The translations under genes and the position numbers were made by a program. The notes below the pieces were generated by a model. It had not been told where the DNA came from. It saw nothing but the letters and a program-made list of their open reading frames with translations, and searched no databases. This document shows, one piece after another, positions 8,204 to 16,505 of a stretch of DNA of 64,000 nucleotides (position 1 is the first letter of the stretch; every line of letters starts with the position of its first letter). Origin of the DNA: an uncultured Myxococcales bacterium (GTDB taxonomy: Bacteria; Myxococcota_A; Polyangia; Polyangiales; Polyangiaceae). Location: NCBI GenBank assembly GCA_937949945.1, contig CALFEQ010000020.1, positions 3,127-67,126 on the forward strand, written 5' to 3'.

Positions 8204-9058
8204 ATGGACACGGTCGCGGCGAATGCCAGAGTTTCTAGCGTGCCGCGAACGTACACAGGTCCGCTGAAGGCCATCATCCTCGACTGGGCAGGCACGACGA
8301 TGGACTACGGGTGCTTCGCGCCCGCGGTCGTCTTCGTCGATGTCTTCGAGCGCAAGGGCGTCCCGATCACGATCGAAGAGGCGCGCGCGCCGATGGGCGC
8401 CCACAAGAGGGTGCATATCGCAGCCATCTCGAAGCTCCCGTCGGTGGCCGAGCGCTGGAGGGCCAAGTACGGGCGCGACTGCACGGAGGCGGACATCGAC
8501 GAGATGTTCGCGGACTTCGTCCCGCGCCAGATGGCCTGCCTCGCCGACTACGCGGACCTCGTCCCGGGATGCCTCGAGGCCGTCGCCGCCTTCCGCGCGC
8601 GCGGGCTCAAGATCGGCTCCACCACCGGGTACACCACCGAGATGATGGAGCTGCTCCTCGCCGAGGCGAAGAAGCGCGGATACGAGCCGGACTCGAGCGT
8701 CTGCGCGAGCCAGGTGCCGTTCGGGCGGCCGGAGCCGTGGATGTGCCTCGAGAACGCGAAGAACCTGCGCGTCTTCCCGCTCGAGGCGATCGTGAAGGTC
8801 GGCGACACGCTGCCCGACATCGAGGAGGGGCTCAACGCGGGCATGTGGACCATCGGCCTCGCGAAGACGGGCAACGAGATGGGCCTGTCGCCCGACCAGA
8901 TCGCGCGGCTCTCTCCCGAGGAGCGCGAGCGGCGCCTCCAGCGGGCGTACGCACGCCTGCGCGCAGCCGGCGCGCACTACGTCGTCGACTCGATCGCCGA
9001 CGTGCCGCCGATCCTCGACGAGATCGATGCGCGTCTCGCGCGCGGCGAGCGTCCTTGA
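8204..9058 (+). CDS. phnX: Phosphonoacetaldehyde hydrolase (phosphonatase)
   Basis: This 284-residue HAD-superfamily enzyme should cleave phosphonoacetaldehyde to acetaldehyde and phosphate in the cytoplasm. The nucleophile motif is ILDWAGTTMDYG (Asp27). The cap-domain lysine that forms the Schiff base lies in MGAHKRVH (Lys68). Later motifs STTGYT and KVGDTLPDIEEG supply the HAD loop II threonine/serine and loop IV acidic residues. Length matches the family. The ATG at 8204 gives about 15 additional residues; a GTG at 8240 is also possible. No phnW or other phosphonate genes are adjacent, so the pathway partner must be elsewhere. Confidence 0.93.
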   Translation: MDTVAANARVSSVPRTYTGPLKAIILDWAGTTMDYGCFAPAVVFVDVFERKGVPITIEEARAPMGAHKRVHIAAISKLPSVAERWRAKYGRDCTEADIDEMFADFVPRQMACLADYADLVPGCLEAVAAFRARGLKIGSTTGYTTEMMELLLAEAKKRGYEPDSSVCASQVPFGRPEPWMCLENAKNLRVFPLEAIVKVGDTLPDIEEGLNAGMWTIGLAKTGNEMGLSPDQIARLSPEERERRLQRAYARLRAAGAHYVVDSIADVPPILDEIDARLARGERP

Positions 9059-9064
9059 GGGCGC

Positions 9065-10582
9065 TCAGCCCGTGTACGACTCGTCCTGCTCGATCCGCGA
9101 GAGGACCCAGTCGAAGTCGCCCGTCGTCACCTTCACGCTGCAGTACTTGCAGTGCCCCGCCATGTTGACCTCGAGCGGGGCGCCGCAGTTCGAGCACGCG
9201 AGGTCGGTGCGCGTCGGGCCTCTGCGGTTCGTCCCTCGGATGAAGGTCCAGTACTCGCTGTAGGGGCGCGGCTTCGTGCGGCTGCCGGAGACGACGCGTC
9301 CGTCGTCGGTGATCGTGTAGTCGAGGCCCGTCGCGAAGAGGCGGACGGTGATGGCGTCGTACCACGCGTCCGAGGAGACCTTCACGAGCTCGAGCTTCGT
9401 GATGTGCGCGTTCTCGGTCACGTTGCGGAGGCCCTGCGCGACGTACGCGTTGATCCAGTACTGCTGCGTCGTGAAGAGCGCGTCGCTGAGGAACGGCCGC
9501 ATCTGCGCGAGGTTGCGCGACGACCATGCGATCTGGAACTGCTGGAACACGAGGCCGACGCGCGCCTGGAACCGAGCGACGTCGAAGGCCGGATCCTTGG
9601 CGCGGAGCGCGGCGAGCGCCTGCGGGAGGTTCGGGTCGAAGATCGTCGGATCGTTCGTGCCTCGCTCCTCGACGTTGGCCGTCAGGATGGGCGGGCGCTC
9701 CTCGCGGTGGATCACGTGCACGAGCTGGACGGTCCAGTCGAAGGAGCCGTCGTTGACGACGCGCCGGCAGTGCCTGCACGTGCCGCCGAAGAGCGCGTCC
9801 TGCGGCGCGCCGCAGCCTGGGCAGCCGAGGACGCGGACGCGGTCCGGAGAGCGCGACCGCGCGGCGGGTCCGCGCGAGAGCGTCCAGCGCTCGACGACGT
9901 AACAGCCGCGGCCCGCCTCCGTGTAGTTGCTCTCGAACTCCACGAGGACGCGCGAGCCGATCTGCGGGTTCGCGGCGACCTCGATCGCGCGCATCGCGCC
10001 GACGATGACGTCGCCGACGGGGCCGCGCGTCGTCGACTGGAGCGCGTGCGCGGCGGCCGGAGAGAGGTACGCCGACAGGCGATCGAGGGCACCCGCGCCG
10101 CGCGCGCGGTGGACCTCGGCGTAGAGCGAGTAGAGGAAGTCTTCGAACACGACGCGCGAGAACGTCGGGTCGATGTTGCGGATGACGTCGAGCGAGGCCT
10201 GCGGCCGCTTCACGACGGGCGCGGGCGGCTGCCAGCTCGAGACGTGCCCGCCGACGCTCCAGTCTTTGCCCTTCGGGCGGGTGTTCCTCCAGATGCAGAA
10301 GGCGATGAAGGCGATCGTGAGCGGGATGCCGATCACCGGGTGCTCGAAGCACAGCCAAATCAAAAGCTGGATGATCGCGCCGTCGCCGTCTCCACCCCCG
10401 CCGCCGCCTCCCGAGGAGCGGCTCCCGCCGGAGTACGAGCTCCCTCCGCCCGGTCGTGCGTCCGCCACGGCCGCGACCAGCACGACCGCGACGAGGACGA
10501 GCAGCGCCACCGTCGCGGGGGTGACGAGGACGCGCGCCGATCTGGCTCGCATCACGCTCGCGCGCATGCCGCTCGCCCGCAT
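9065..10582 (-). CDS. TIM44-like domain protein with zinc ribbons
   Basis: This 505-residue membrane protein starts at ATG 10582, overlapping the stop of the TPM-domain gene by ATGA. After a hydrophobic segment (VALLVLVAVVLVAAVADARP) comes a Gly/Ser-rich stretch and another membrane segment (IIQLLIWLCFEHPVIGIPLT and on). Two TIM44-like domains follow (FSRVVFEDFLYSLYAEVHRA; VARFQARVGLVFQQFQIAWS). Each is followed by a four-cysteine zinc ribbon: CPGC...CRHC near residue 250, CSNC...CKYC near residue 470. TIM44-like domains are used in protein association with membranes. The pairing with a TPM protein is common in this phylum; a specific role is unknown. Confidence 0.78.
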   Translation of the reverse strand: MRASGMRASVMRARSARVLVTPATVALLVLVAVVLVAAVADARPGGGSSYSGGSRSSGGGGGGGDGDGAIIQLLIWLCFEHPVIGIPLTIAFIAFCIWRNTRPKGKDWSVGGHVSSWQPPAPVVKRPQASLDVIRNIDPTFSRVVFEDFLYSLYAEVHRARGAGALDRLSAYLSPAAAHALQSTTRGPVGDVIVGAMRAIEVAANPQIGSRVLVEFESNYTEAGRGCYVVERWTLSRGPAARSRSPDRVRVLGCPGCGAPQDALFGGTCRHCRRVVNDGSFDWTVQLVHVIHREERPPILTANVEERGTNDPTIFDPNLPQALAALRAKDPAFDVARFQARVGLVFQQFQIAWSSRNLAQMRPFLSDALFTTQQYWINAYVAQGLRNVTENAHITKLELVKVSSDAWYDAITVRLFATGLDYTITDDGRVVSGSRTKPRPYSEYWTFIRGTNRRGPTRTDLACSNCGAPLEVNMAGHCKYCSVKVTTGDFDWVLSRIEQDESYTG

Positions 10583-11205
10583 CACGCGACCCCCATCTCG
10601 TCGGGTAGCTCGTTCACGTCGTCCTCGCTTCGCGGCATGGCGCTCGCGAGCGCGGGGCCGATCGACTCGAGGGCGGCGACGAACGCCGAGAAGTCGGGGT
10701 CGAGTCGATCGACGGCCTGTTCGAGTCGGGTGATGCAATCGCGGAGCAGGGCAGGGTCGACGCCGACGTCGGGGACGACCGCGACCTTCCGCTCGAACAA
10801 GGCGACGAGGACGAGGATGCCGTTTCGCCCGCTCGTGCGTCCGACGCCCATGTCGTGGAACGCGGCGCACGCCGCGCGACGCGTCTCCTCCTGCCGTCTC
10901 TTGCTCGGTACGAGCAGGCGCCGGAGCGTGAGCGTGTAGCGGCAGAGGAGGGCGCCCGCGACGAACGCGACGGCGACGTCGACGGGGATCCACGTCGTGG
11001 CGAACTCCCGTTCGACGAAGAGGATGAGGGTGAGGACCGCGAGCGCCACGAGCGCGCCGAAGCCGAGATCCGCCCCGAGATAGGACTGCGCGGCTTGCCG
11101 GCGTACAGCGACGACGAGCTCGGCCGACGTCTGGCTCTCGACGCGTTCGATGGCCGAGCGCACGGCCGCCCTCGCGGCGTCATCGAAGAAGGCGCGGGTC
11201 GACAC
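10582..11205 (-). CDS. TPM-domain membrane protein
   Basis: I start this 207-residue protein at the GTG at 11205, because no ATG lies near the domain start and GGAAG sits just upstream. The N-terminal DDAARAAVRSAIERVESQTS and AELVVAVRR match the beginning of TPM (TPM_phosphatase) domains. Two hydrophobic helices follow (GFGALVALAVLTLILFV and VDVAVAFVAGALL). The second TPM half, with RNGILVLVALFERKVAVVPD, then follows. TPM domains occur in proteins linked to photosystem or respiratory assembly and to membrane quality control. It is coupled by ATGA to the TIM44-like gene, so the two products probably cooperate at the inner membrane. Confidence 0.75.
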   Translation of the reverse strand: MSTRAFFDDAARAAVRSAIERVESQTSAELVVAVRRQAAQSYLGADLGFGALVALAVLTLILFVEREFATTWIPVDVAVAFVAGALLCRYTLTLRRLLVPSKRRQEETRRAACAAFHDMGVGRTSGRNGILVLVALFERKVAVVPDVGVDPALLRDCITRLEQAVDRLDPDFSAFVAALESIGPALASAMPRSEDDVNELPDEMGVA

Positions 11206-11314
11206 GGCTTCCGAGGACGAGAGTAAATCGGCGCCTCCTCCGGGGAAACGACTTGTTGCTCGTTGCCGTGGTCGGAGGCGAGCGCTCCGTCGCTCGACGT
11301 GCGAAGATCGCCGC

Positions 11315-11653
11315 GTGGACCCCACGGTCGTGCTGGGCGTGTGCGTGGCGGCGGCGGCGATCGGCCTCCTGTACGTGTCTGCGCGTCGCGCGGTGACGGT
11401 CGCCGAGCTCGAGATCGAGTCCGGCGTCGTCCGCGTGGTGCGCGGAGGGATCGCGCCGCCCATCCTCGGCGATCTGCGCGACGTGGCGAGCCGGCCGCCC
11501 ATCCGCCGCCTTCGCATTCGCATCCTTCGCTCGAGCGGGCGCGCGGAGGTGGTGCTCGTCGGCGAGGTGAGCGAGCAGCAGGCGCAGCGCATTCGCAACG
11601 TCATCGGGAGCGTTCCCCTCGCGCGCCTCGCGAACGCGCCGCGCAAGCGATGA
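11315..11653 (+). CDS. DUF3634 family membrane protein
   Basis: This 112-residue protein starts with a GTG at 11315. It has one N-terminal membrane helix (VVLGVCVAAAAIGLLYVSAR) and a small cytoplasmic or periplasmic domain (LEIESGVVRVVRGGIAPPIL, then RPPIRRLRIRILRSSGRAEV). This layout, with the GGIAPPILGDLRDV motif, is what I know from DUF3634 proteins of myxobacteria and vibrios. It is divergent from the TPM gene and convergent with the deformylase gene. No biochemical role is established for the family. Confidence 0.7.
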   Translation: MDPTVVLGVCVAAAAIGLLYVSARRAVTVAELEIESGVVRVVRGGIAPPILGDLRDVASRPPIRRLRIRILRSSGRAEVVLVGEVSEQQAQRIRNVIGSVPLARLANAPRKR

Positions 11654-11673
11654 GGGCGTGATCCGTCGGACGA

Positions 11674-12387
11674 TCAGATGCCGAGCATGCGACGGATCTC
11701 GGCGATCGGCTTGCCGGCGTAGTGCTCGCGCGCGTGCTCGAGCGTCGAGAAGGAGCGCGTCTTCATCCGATCGATGTAGAGCGTGCCGTCGAGGTGATCG
11801 ACCTCGTGCTGCAGGATGCGCGCGGGCCATCCGCGGACGCGCCACGTCTGGGGCTCGCCGTTCTCGTCGAGGCCGGAGACCTCGACCTCGAGGCTGCGCT
11901 CGACGAGGCCGACGAACCCTTTCACGCTGAGGCAGCCCTCGAAGAAGGTGGCCGTCTCGTCCCCGATCGGCTTCAGCACGGGGTTGAAGAAGACGCGCGT
12001 GCTGAAGGGGACCCGCTCGCGCTCGCGCAGCTCCGTGGGGGTGAGGTTCTTCTGGAGCTCTTCGCGATCCTCGAGGACGATGACGCGCAGCCCGACGCCG
12101 ATCTGAGGAGCGGCGAGGCCGACTCCGGGCGCGGCGCGCATCGTCGCGATCATCGTCCGTACGAGCTCCCGCATCTCCGGCGTGCGGATCTCCTCGGGCG
12201 AGACCTCCCGAGCCCGAGCGCGTAGGACGGGCGCGCCCGTCTGCACGATGGGCTTCGTATCCGGCGAAGAAGAAGAGGACGGGGGAGAAGCACGCTCTTC
12301 GGGCGCCCCCGCGCTCGGGGACGGGGTCGACGCGCGGCTCGAGCAAGCGAGCGTCGCCAGCAGGAGCACATCGAGGGGCCTTCGCAT
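11674..12387 (-). CDS. def: Peptide deformylase with lipoprotein-type signal
   Basis: This 237-residue protein has the three deformylase motifs: GVGLAAPQ (residues 88-95), EGCLS (150-154, metal ligand Cys152) and HEVDH (194-198, ligands His194 and His198, catalytic Glu195). The enzyme removes the N-formyl group from new proteins and normally works in the cytoplasm at the ribosome. Here the domain is preceded by about 45 residues that read as a signal with a lipobox (MRRPLDVLLLATLACSS, Cys15) and a Ser/Pro-rich linker, so this copy may be exported. A start further in is possible but no good ribosome-binding site supports it. A housekeeping copy would be expected elsewhere. Confidence 0.88.
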   Translation of the reverse strand: MRRPLDVLLLATLACSSRASTPSPSAGAPEERASPPSSSSSPDTKPIVQTGAPVLRARAREVSPEEIRTPEMRELVRTMIATMRAAPGVGLAAPQIGVGLRVIVLEDREELQKNLTPTELRERERVPFSTRVFFNPVLKPIGDETATFFEGCLSVKGFVGLVERSLEVEVSGLDENGEPQTWRVRGWPARILQHEVDHLDGTLYIDRMKTRSFSTLEHAREHYAGKPIAEIRRMLGI

Positions 12388-12611
12388 GGGCCCAACATAG
12401 CAACGGCCTGAACGACACCGGGGGGATGATCCGGGTCGGCGGGGGCGAGCTTCGCGGATCCGGGCCGACCGCGAGGTAACGATGTGCGCTCGGGTGGGAA
12501 GCTGCTCGTTCTTGCGCGAGTTTCCGCGGAATTTCAGCGCGCGGATTTTTCTGCGCGGGCGGTACGCGCGATGCACTTGGGGGCGGTCAGAGGGAGAAAG
12601 GACTGGTTCAC

Positions 12612-13766
12612 ATGGACTTTCGTATCCGGATGGGCGGTGTGTTGGTCGCGGTGCTTGCGCTGGCGGGTTCCTCTGTCGCCTGCTCGCAACCCGTGATGGA
12701 GGAGGGGAAGGGTCACACGACCGCGAAGCTCTTGGCCCCGAAGCCGCTCGTGAAGGTGAAGGCGTCGCCGTCGACCAAAGAGAACGAGGGCATTACGGAG
12801 TGGCGCATCTTCCGCGGTCGGAACGACGTCGTGCTCTCGGGTTACGGAAAGAACGGGAAGGTCGTGAAGGGCCTGACGATCGGGTTCCACCAGGACAAGA
12901 AGGAAGGTCCCGTCCTGCGCGCGCGCCTCCTCGACGGCTCGCTGTTCGCGATGCGCCACGAGTACGAGGCTGCGAGGACCGTCACGAACAAGGACGTCGA
13001 CGAGGACTCCGCAAAGTTCCTCTACACGGCGCTCGGTGACATGCGAGCGCTCAAGACCGCCGTGACGAAGAGCCCCTCGCGCTTCCGCACGCTCGACACG
13101 AGCGGCCTGTTCGACTGCGGCTCGGGCATCGTGTCGATCCTCACGAGCGCCCTCGAGTGCCTGAAGAACTCGGGCGGCTCCGCGGCCGCGGCCCAGCAGT
13201 GCATCGCCGCCGCCCAGAGCGCCGCCGAGCTCGGAGGCCTTTGCACCGGCGGAGTGGACGTGCCGTTCGACCCCACGGCGGGCGGTCTCGATCCGTACGG
13301 CGACCTCGGCGCGGGCCTTCCGTACGACCCGTACGATCCGTACGGCAACGCGGGCGCGGGCCTTCCGTACGACCCGTACGATCCGTACGGCAACGCGGGC
13401 GCGGGGCTCCCGTACGACCCGTACGATCCGTACGGCAACGCGGGCGCGGGGCTCCCGTACGACCCGTACGATCCGTACGGCAACGCGGGCGCGGGGCTCC
13501 CGTACGATCCGTACGGCACTGGCCTCGGCGACTGGGGCGACTGCGACTTCGGCGACATCTTGGGCGGCCTCGGCGGGCTCGGTGGCCTCGGTGATCTCGG
13601 GCTCGGATGGGATTGGGGTCTCGACCCGTTCGGTGACGGCATGTCCTGTCCGTCGTGCGCTGCCGCGGGCATGGGCGACATCTGGGCGGATCCCTACAGC
13701 GGTCAGGTCGGCTACCCCGGCGACTTCGGCGCCGACGTGTTCGACGGGTTCGGGTTCGGCTTCTGA
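12612..13766 (+). CDS. Exported protein with Tyr-Asp-Pro-Gly tandem repeats
   Basis: This 384-residue protein starts at ATG 12612 with AAGGA upstream. The signal (MDFRIRMGGVLVAVLALAGS, then SVAC) is of lipoprotein type. Residues 30-210 form a non-repetitive region with an Ala-rich, Cys-containing helix pair (CLKNSGGSAAAAQQC...C). Then come four 15-residue repeats of GNAGAGLPYDPYDPY type, a Gly/Leu/Asp-rich stretch (ILGGLGGLGGLGDLGLG), a CPSC pair, and a tail ending VFDGFGFGF. The repeat is encoded by 45-bp direct repeats. A cell-surface or matrix-associated structural role is plausible but unproven. Confidence 0.8.
   Translation: MDFRIRMGGVLVAVLALAGSSVACSQPVMEEGKGHTTAKLLAPKPLVKVKASPSTKENEGITEWRIFRGRNDVVLSGYGKNGKVVKGLTIGFHQDKKEGPVLRARLLDGSLFAMRHEYEAARTVTNKDVDEDSAKFLYTALGDMRALKTAVTKSPSRFRTLDTSGLFDCGSGIVSILTSALECLKNSGGSAAAAQQCIAAAQSAAELGGLCTGGVDVPFDPTAGGLDPYGDLGAGLPYDPYDPYGNAGAGLPYDPYDPYGNAGAGLPYDPYDPYGNAGAGLPYDPYDPYGNAGAGLPYDPYGTGLGDWGDCDFGDILGGLGGLGGLGDLGLGWDWGLDPFGDGMSCPSCAAAGMGDIWADPYSGQVGYPGDFGADVFDGFGFGF
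13311..13520 (+). repeat. 45-bp in-frame tandem repeats, four copies plus a part
   Basis: Units begin at 13311, 13356, 13401 and 13446 (each GCGGG...CGTACGACCCG) with a truncated fifth unit from 13491. The period of 45 bp keeps the frame and encodes a 15-residue peptide. The first two units carry CCTT and later ones GCTC at the same place, so copies have begun to diverge. Copy number may vary between strains. Confidence 0.92.
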
Positions 13767-13867
13767 TTGTCTTCCGATGCGTTCGAGGCCTCTCGCTTCG
13801 CGGGGGGCCTCGATGCTTTTCGTGCGCTTGCGACAGCCGCGGTCGAGCGGTTCGGGCTCGCCGCGAG

Positions 13868-13949
13868 GACGAGCGACTGGCACGCCGCTCCGCAGCTCGA
13901 CACATTTCCGAGGTGTGTCGAGGCGAGCGTCGCGCCTGTCGCTCGGGCT
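13868..13949 (+). repeat. Left arm of inverted repeat flanking the HNH gene
   Basis: Bases 13868-13907 are the exact reverse complement of 15424-15463 (40 nt, no mismatch). The match continues inward to 13949 against 15381 with about half a dozen differences and one indel. Weaker similarity appears to continue outward for some 20 nt. The arm lies in the 316-nt gap (13767-14082) between the repeat protein and the HNH gene, in which I see no other gene. Confidence 0.9.
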
Positions 13950-14082
13950 GGCCGGACGCGCATTGCTTCCGCTCTGAGGCGCGGCTTCTCGAGCCGGAGA
14001 CCTTTCGAGGTGATCCGTCGTCCGATCGCCACGTCTCGGAGCGGTTTCCGAGGCTCGAAAGTCGCCATGGTAAGAGCGAGGG

Positions 14083-15542
14083 ATGAACATCGAGGGGCTC
14101 TCACGACTGTCGAACGAGGAGCTCCTCTCGAACCTCGCCGCGGTCGTCGGTGACGGTCGGCGTCTCCTCGCGAAGCTCCTCGCGTACTTGGGTGAGGTGG
14201 AAGCACGGGATCTGCACCTCGAAGCAGCCTGCTCCTCCCTGTTCGGCTTCTGTGTCCGCCGGCTCGGGATGAGCGAAGGCGAAGCGTTCCGTCGTCTGAT
14301 GGCGGCGCGTCTCGCTCGGCGGCTCCCGATCATTCTGGAGATGGTGGCGAGCGGTGAAATCCACCTCTCGGCGCTGGTCCTCTCGAGGGATCACCTGACG
14401 CCGGAGAACCACCGCGATCTGCTCGCCGGCGCCTGCAAGAAGACGAAGCGCGAAGTTCAGGAGCTCATCGCTGCGCGCTTCCCGAAGCCGGACGCCCCGA
14501 CTTCGATCCGCGCGCTCCCGGACACGAGCACGGCGAACGGCCAGGCGGTCCTCGCGATGCCGGATGTGCCAGCGAGCTCCGCGACGAGCGCACCGAAGCG
14601 GCGCGTGCCCGAGGACCGAGGACGAGCCTTGGCGGAGCCGCTCTCGCCGACACGCTACAAGCTGCAAGTCACCATCAGCGCGGAGCTGAAGGAAAAGCTC
14701 GCGCACGCGACGAATCTGATGATGCACCGCAACCCGACGGGCGATCTCGAGGTGGTCCTCGGGCGCGCCGTCGAACTGCTCATCGCGGAGCTCGAGAAGC
14801 AGCGGTTCGGCAAGACGAAGCGTCCACGCAAGGAGGCCGACTCGGCGACGACGAAGAGCACGCGACCGGGGTACGTCACGAACGCGGTTCGCCGCGAGGT
14901 GTACGAGCGCGACGGCGGGCAGTGCACCTTCGTCGACGAGATGGTCGACGCTGCACGGCGCGAGCGTTCTTGGAGATCGACCACATCCACGAGAGAGCGC
15001 TCGGCGGAAGCGGCGACGCGGAGAACGCGAGACTGTTCTGCGCTGCGCACAACAAGCTGCGCGCCAAGCGGACGTTCGGGAAGGCGTTCGTCGAGAAGCG
15101 GATCGAAGGGCGTCGAAGCCGCCGCACGACGACCGAGGCGAATGCGGTTTCGCTTCGCGAGCAGGAGGCCACCCAGGCTTCGCAACGAGATTCCGAGAAG
15201 GACGCAGAAACGATGCCCGCACCGCAGCCGCCCGAAGCTCGCCCTTCCACGTCGAACGTGCCGCCGGCGCCGCTCGAACACCACGCTACATCGCAGCAAC
15301 CGAAGGCCGCGTCGGAGCGCCTGAGCGCGTCGCTCGAGACGATCGCGCGGGCGTTGAAACATGGTGAAGAGCTCTGGGACAGCCCGAGCGACTGGCGCGA
15401 CGCTCGCTCTCGACACGCCCCAGAAATGTGTCGAGCTGCGGAGCGGCGTGCCAGTCGCTCGTCGTGGCGGAGGGCAAAAAGCCAGAGCCCATCGAACGTG
15501 CGCTGGCGCAAGTTCACGAGCCGTGGGCAGACCTCACCGTGA
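14083..15542 (+). pseudogene. HNH endonuclease (DUF222/13E12-like), frameshifted
   Basis: The frame opening at ATG 14083 encodes an N-terminal helical region (LSNEELLSNLAAVVGDGRRL; LGMSEGEAFRRLMAARLARR; SGEIHLSALVLSRDHLTPEN) like DUF222/13E12-type proteins. It continues to VRREVYERDGGQCTFVDE near 14940. At that point the HNH continuation (DGRRCTARAFLEIDHIHERA and NARLFCAAHNKLRAK) is found one base back in the next frame. Insertion of one G in GACGAGATGG would restore a single protein of about 486 residues. The zinc-finger cysteines, the DH pair and the final H-N are all present, so only the reading frame is broken. The restored frame runs on through the right inverted repeat to a stop at 15542, overlapping the end of the HEAT-like gene. 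Confidence 0.82.
15381..15463 (-). repeat. Right arm of inverted repeat flanking the HNH gene
   Basis: This arm pairs with 13868-13949; the outer 40 nt (15424-15463) match perfectly in inverted orientation. The arm lies inside the extended reading frame of the HNH gene. A transcript across the whole unit could therefore fold its ends together. Confidence 0.9.
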
Positions 15543-16505
15543 CGGATTCCTCGCGAACCGCGCCGCCAGCTCGTCGAGCGCCCGCACGGTCTCGGGCGAG
15601 GCTCCCTTCTTCGCTTCCTCGATGAGCGCAGGCGTCTGTGGTGCGTCGACGACCATGAGCGCGTTGTCCGCGGCCGTCCTCGCTTCGCCCTGGCGCTGCA
15701 CGAAGGCCGTGACGAGCGCGCGGGCGGCGAGCTCGCGGACGCGCGACTCCTCCGCTCGGTCCGTCATGGTCTGCCAGGCCCATGCGTTGCCGGCGCGGCC
15801 GAGGGAGCGCGCGGCGACGCGTGCGGTCTCGTCGTCGGTCGCCGTGCGGAGGCGGGCGGCGATCGCCTCGGCCACGCGGGCGCGGCGGCATTCGCCCATT
15901 CCGGCGAGGATCGCGCGTGCGCGAGCGCCGGTCGATGCGTCGAGCGCGCGGAGGATGCGGGTCGCGGCCTCGTCCGTGCCGAGGCGGGCGACGGCTTCGG
16001 CGGCCGTCCGCGTCGTGTCTTCGTCGGCGCTCGTGTCGTCGAGGATGGCCGTGAGGACGGGGAGGGCGCGTGGATCGCGCAGGAGGCCGACGGCCTCGAT
16101 GAGATCGCGACGGATCGCCGGGGCGGCCTTCGCGGAGATGCCCTTCGGCGCGTCGAGCGCGAGCATCTCGAGCATCGGCATGAGCGCGCTCGGGCCGAGC
16201 TTCGCGAGGTAGAGGGCGATGGGGGCTCGGCGACCACGTGCGCGTGCGTGGGCCGTCTCGGCGCTCGTGATGATTCCTTGCACGGTCACGAACGGGCGGA
16301 CGTCGACGGCGCGCGCGCGCGCCACCTCGCGGCGCAGCTCGGCCTGCGCGGCTGCCGGGATGCGGACGACCAGCGACTGTGGCTCGGCTGCGGCCGTGTC
16401 GGCGGCGGCGATGCTCGCCAGGATGGCGCCGATCGCCACGAGGGCGCGGATGGTTCGGTTGCCGTGCTCGGTGCGGATCCTCGTCGATGTCTTGGTCGAG
16501 GTCAT
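15534..16505 (-). CDS. Exported HEAT-repeat-like protein
   Basis: This 323-residue protein starts at ATG 16505, overlapping the stop of the deiminase gene (ATGA). It has a signal peptide-like hydrophobic segment (TIRALVAIGAILASIAAADT, before AAAEP). An all-helical body follows with HEAT-like units such as RDLIEAVGLLRDPRALPVLT, TAAEAVARLGTDEAATRILR and ETARVAARSLGRAGNAWAWQ. HEAT arrays are protein-binding scaffolds. Coupling to the arginine deiminase suggests the two work on the same partner in the periplasm or at the surface, which is inference. The N-terminal part with VVRIPAAAQAELRREVARA is not recognised. Confidence 0.75.
   Translation of the reverse strand: MTSTKTSTRIRTEHGNRTIRALVAIGAILASIAAADTAAAEPQSLVVRIPAAAQAELRREVARARAVDVRPFVTVQGIITSAETAHARARGRRAPIALYLAKLGPSALMPMLEMLALDAPKGISAKAAPAIRRDLIEAVGLLRDPRALPVLTAILDDTSADEDTTRTAAEAVARLGTDEAATRILRALDASTGARARAILAGMGECRRARVAEAIAARLRTATDDETARVAARSLGRAGNAWAWQTMTDRAEESRVRELAARALVTAFVQRQGEARTAADNALMVVDAPQTPALIEEAKKGASPETVRALDELAARFARNPSR

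Larger units (their letters stand above)
13868..15463. mobile_element. Candidate inverted-repeat unit carrying an HNH endonuclease gene
   Basis: An approximately 82-bp imperfect inverted repeat encloses a single gene for a DUF222/13E12-like HNH endonuclease. No transposase is present and no target duplication was found by eye at the outer edges. The arrangement resembles a mobile unit moved by, or dependent on, its nuclease. A chance inversion or duplication during local rearrangement is the alternative. In actinobacteria, the related 13E12 repeat family is known for multiple dispersed copies. Confidence 0.45.

Noticed and set aside
14083..15542. Intein or group I intron homing endonuclease
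   Set aside because: The gene is free-standing, not inserted in another gene, and its N-terminal region is of DUF222/13E12 type rather than an intein splicing domain.
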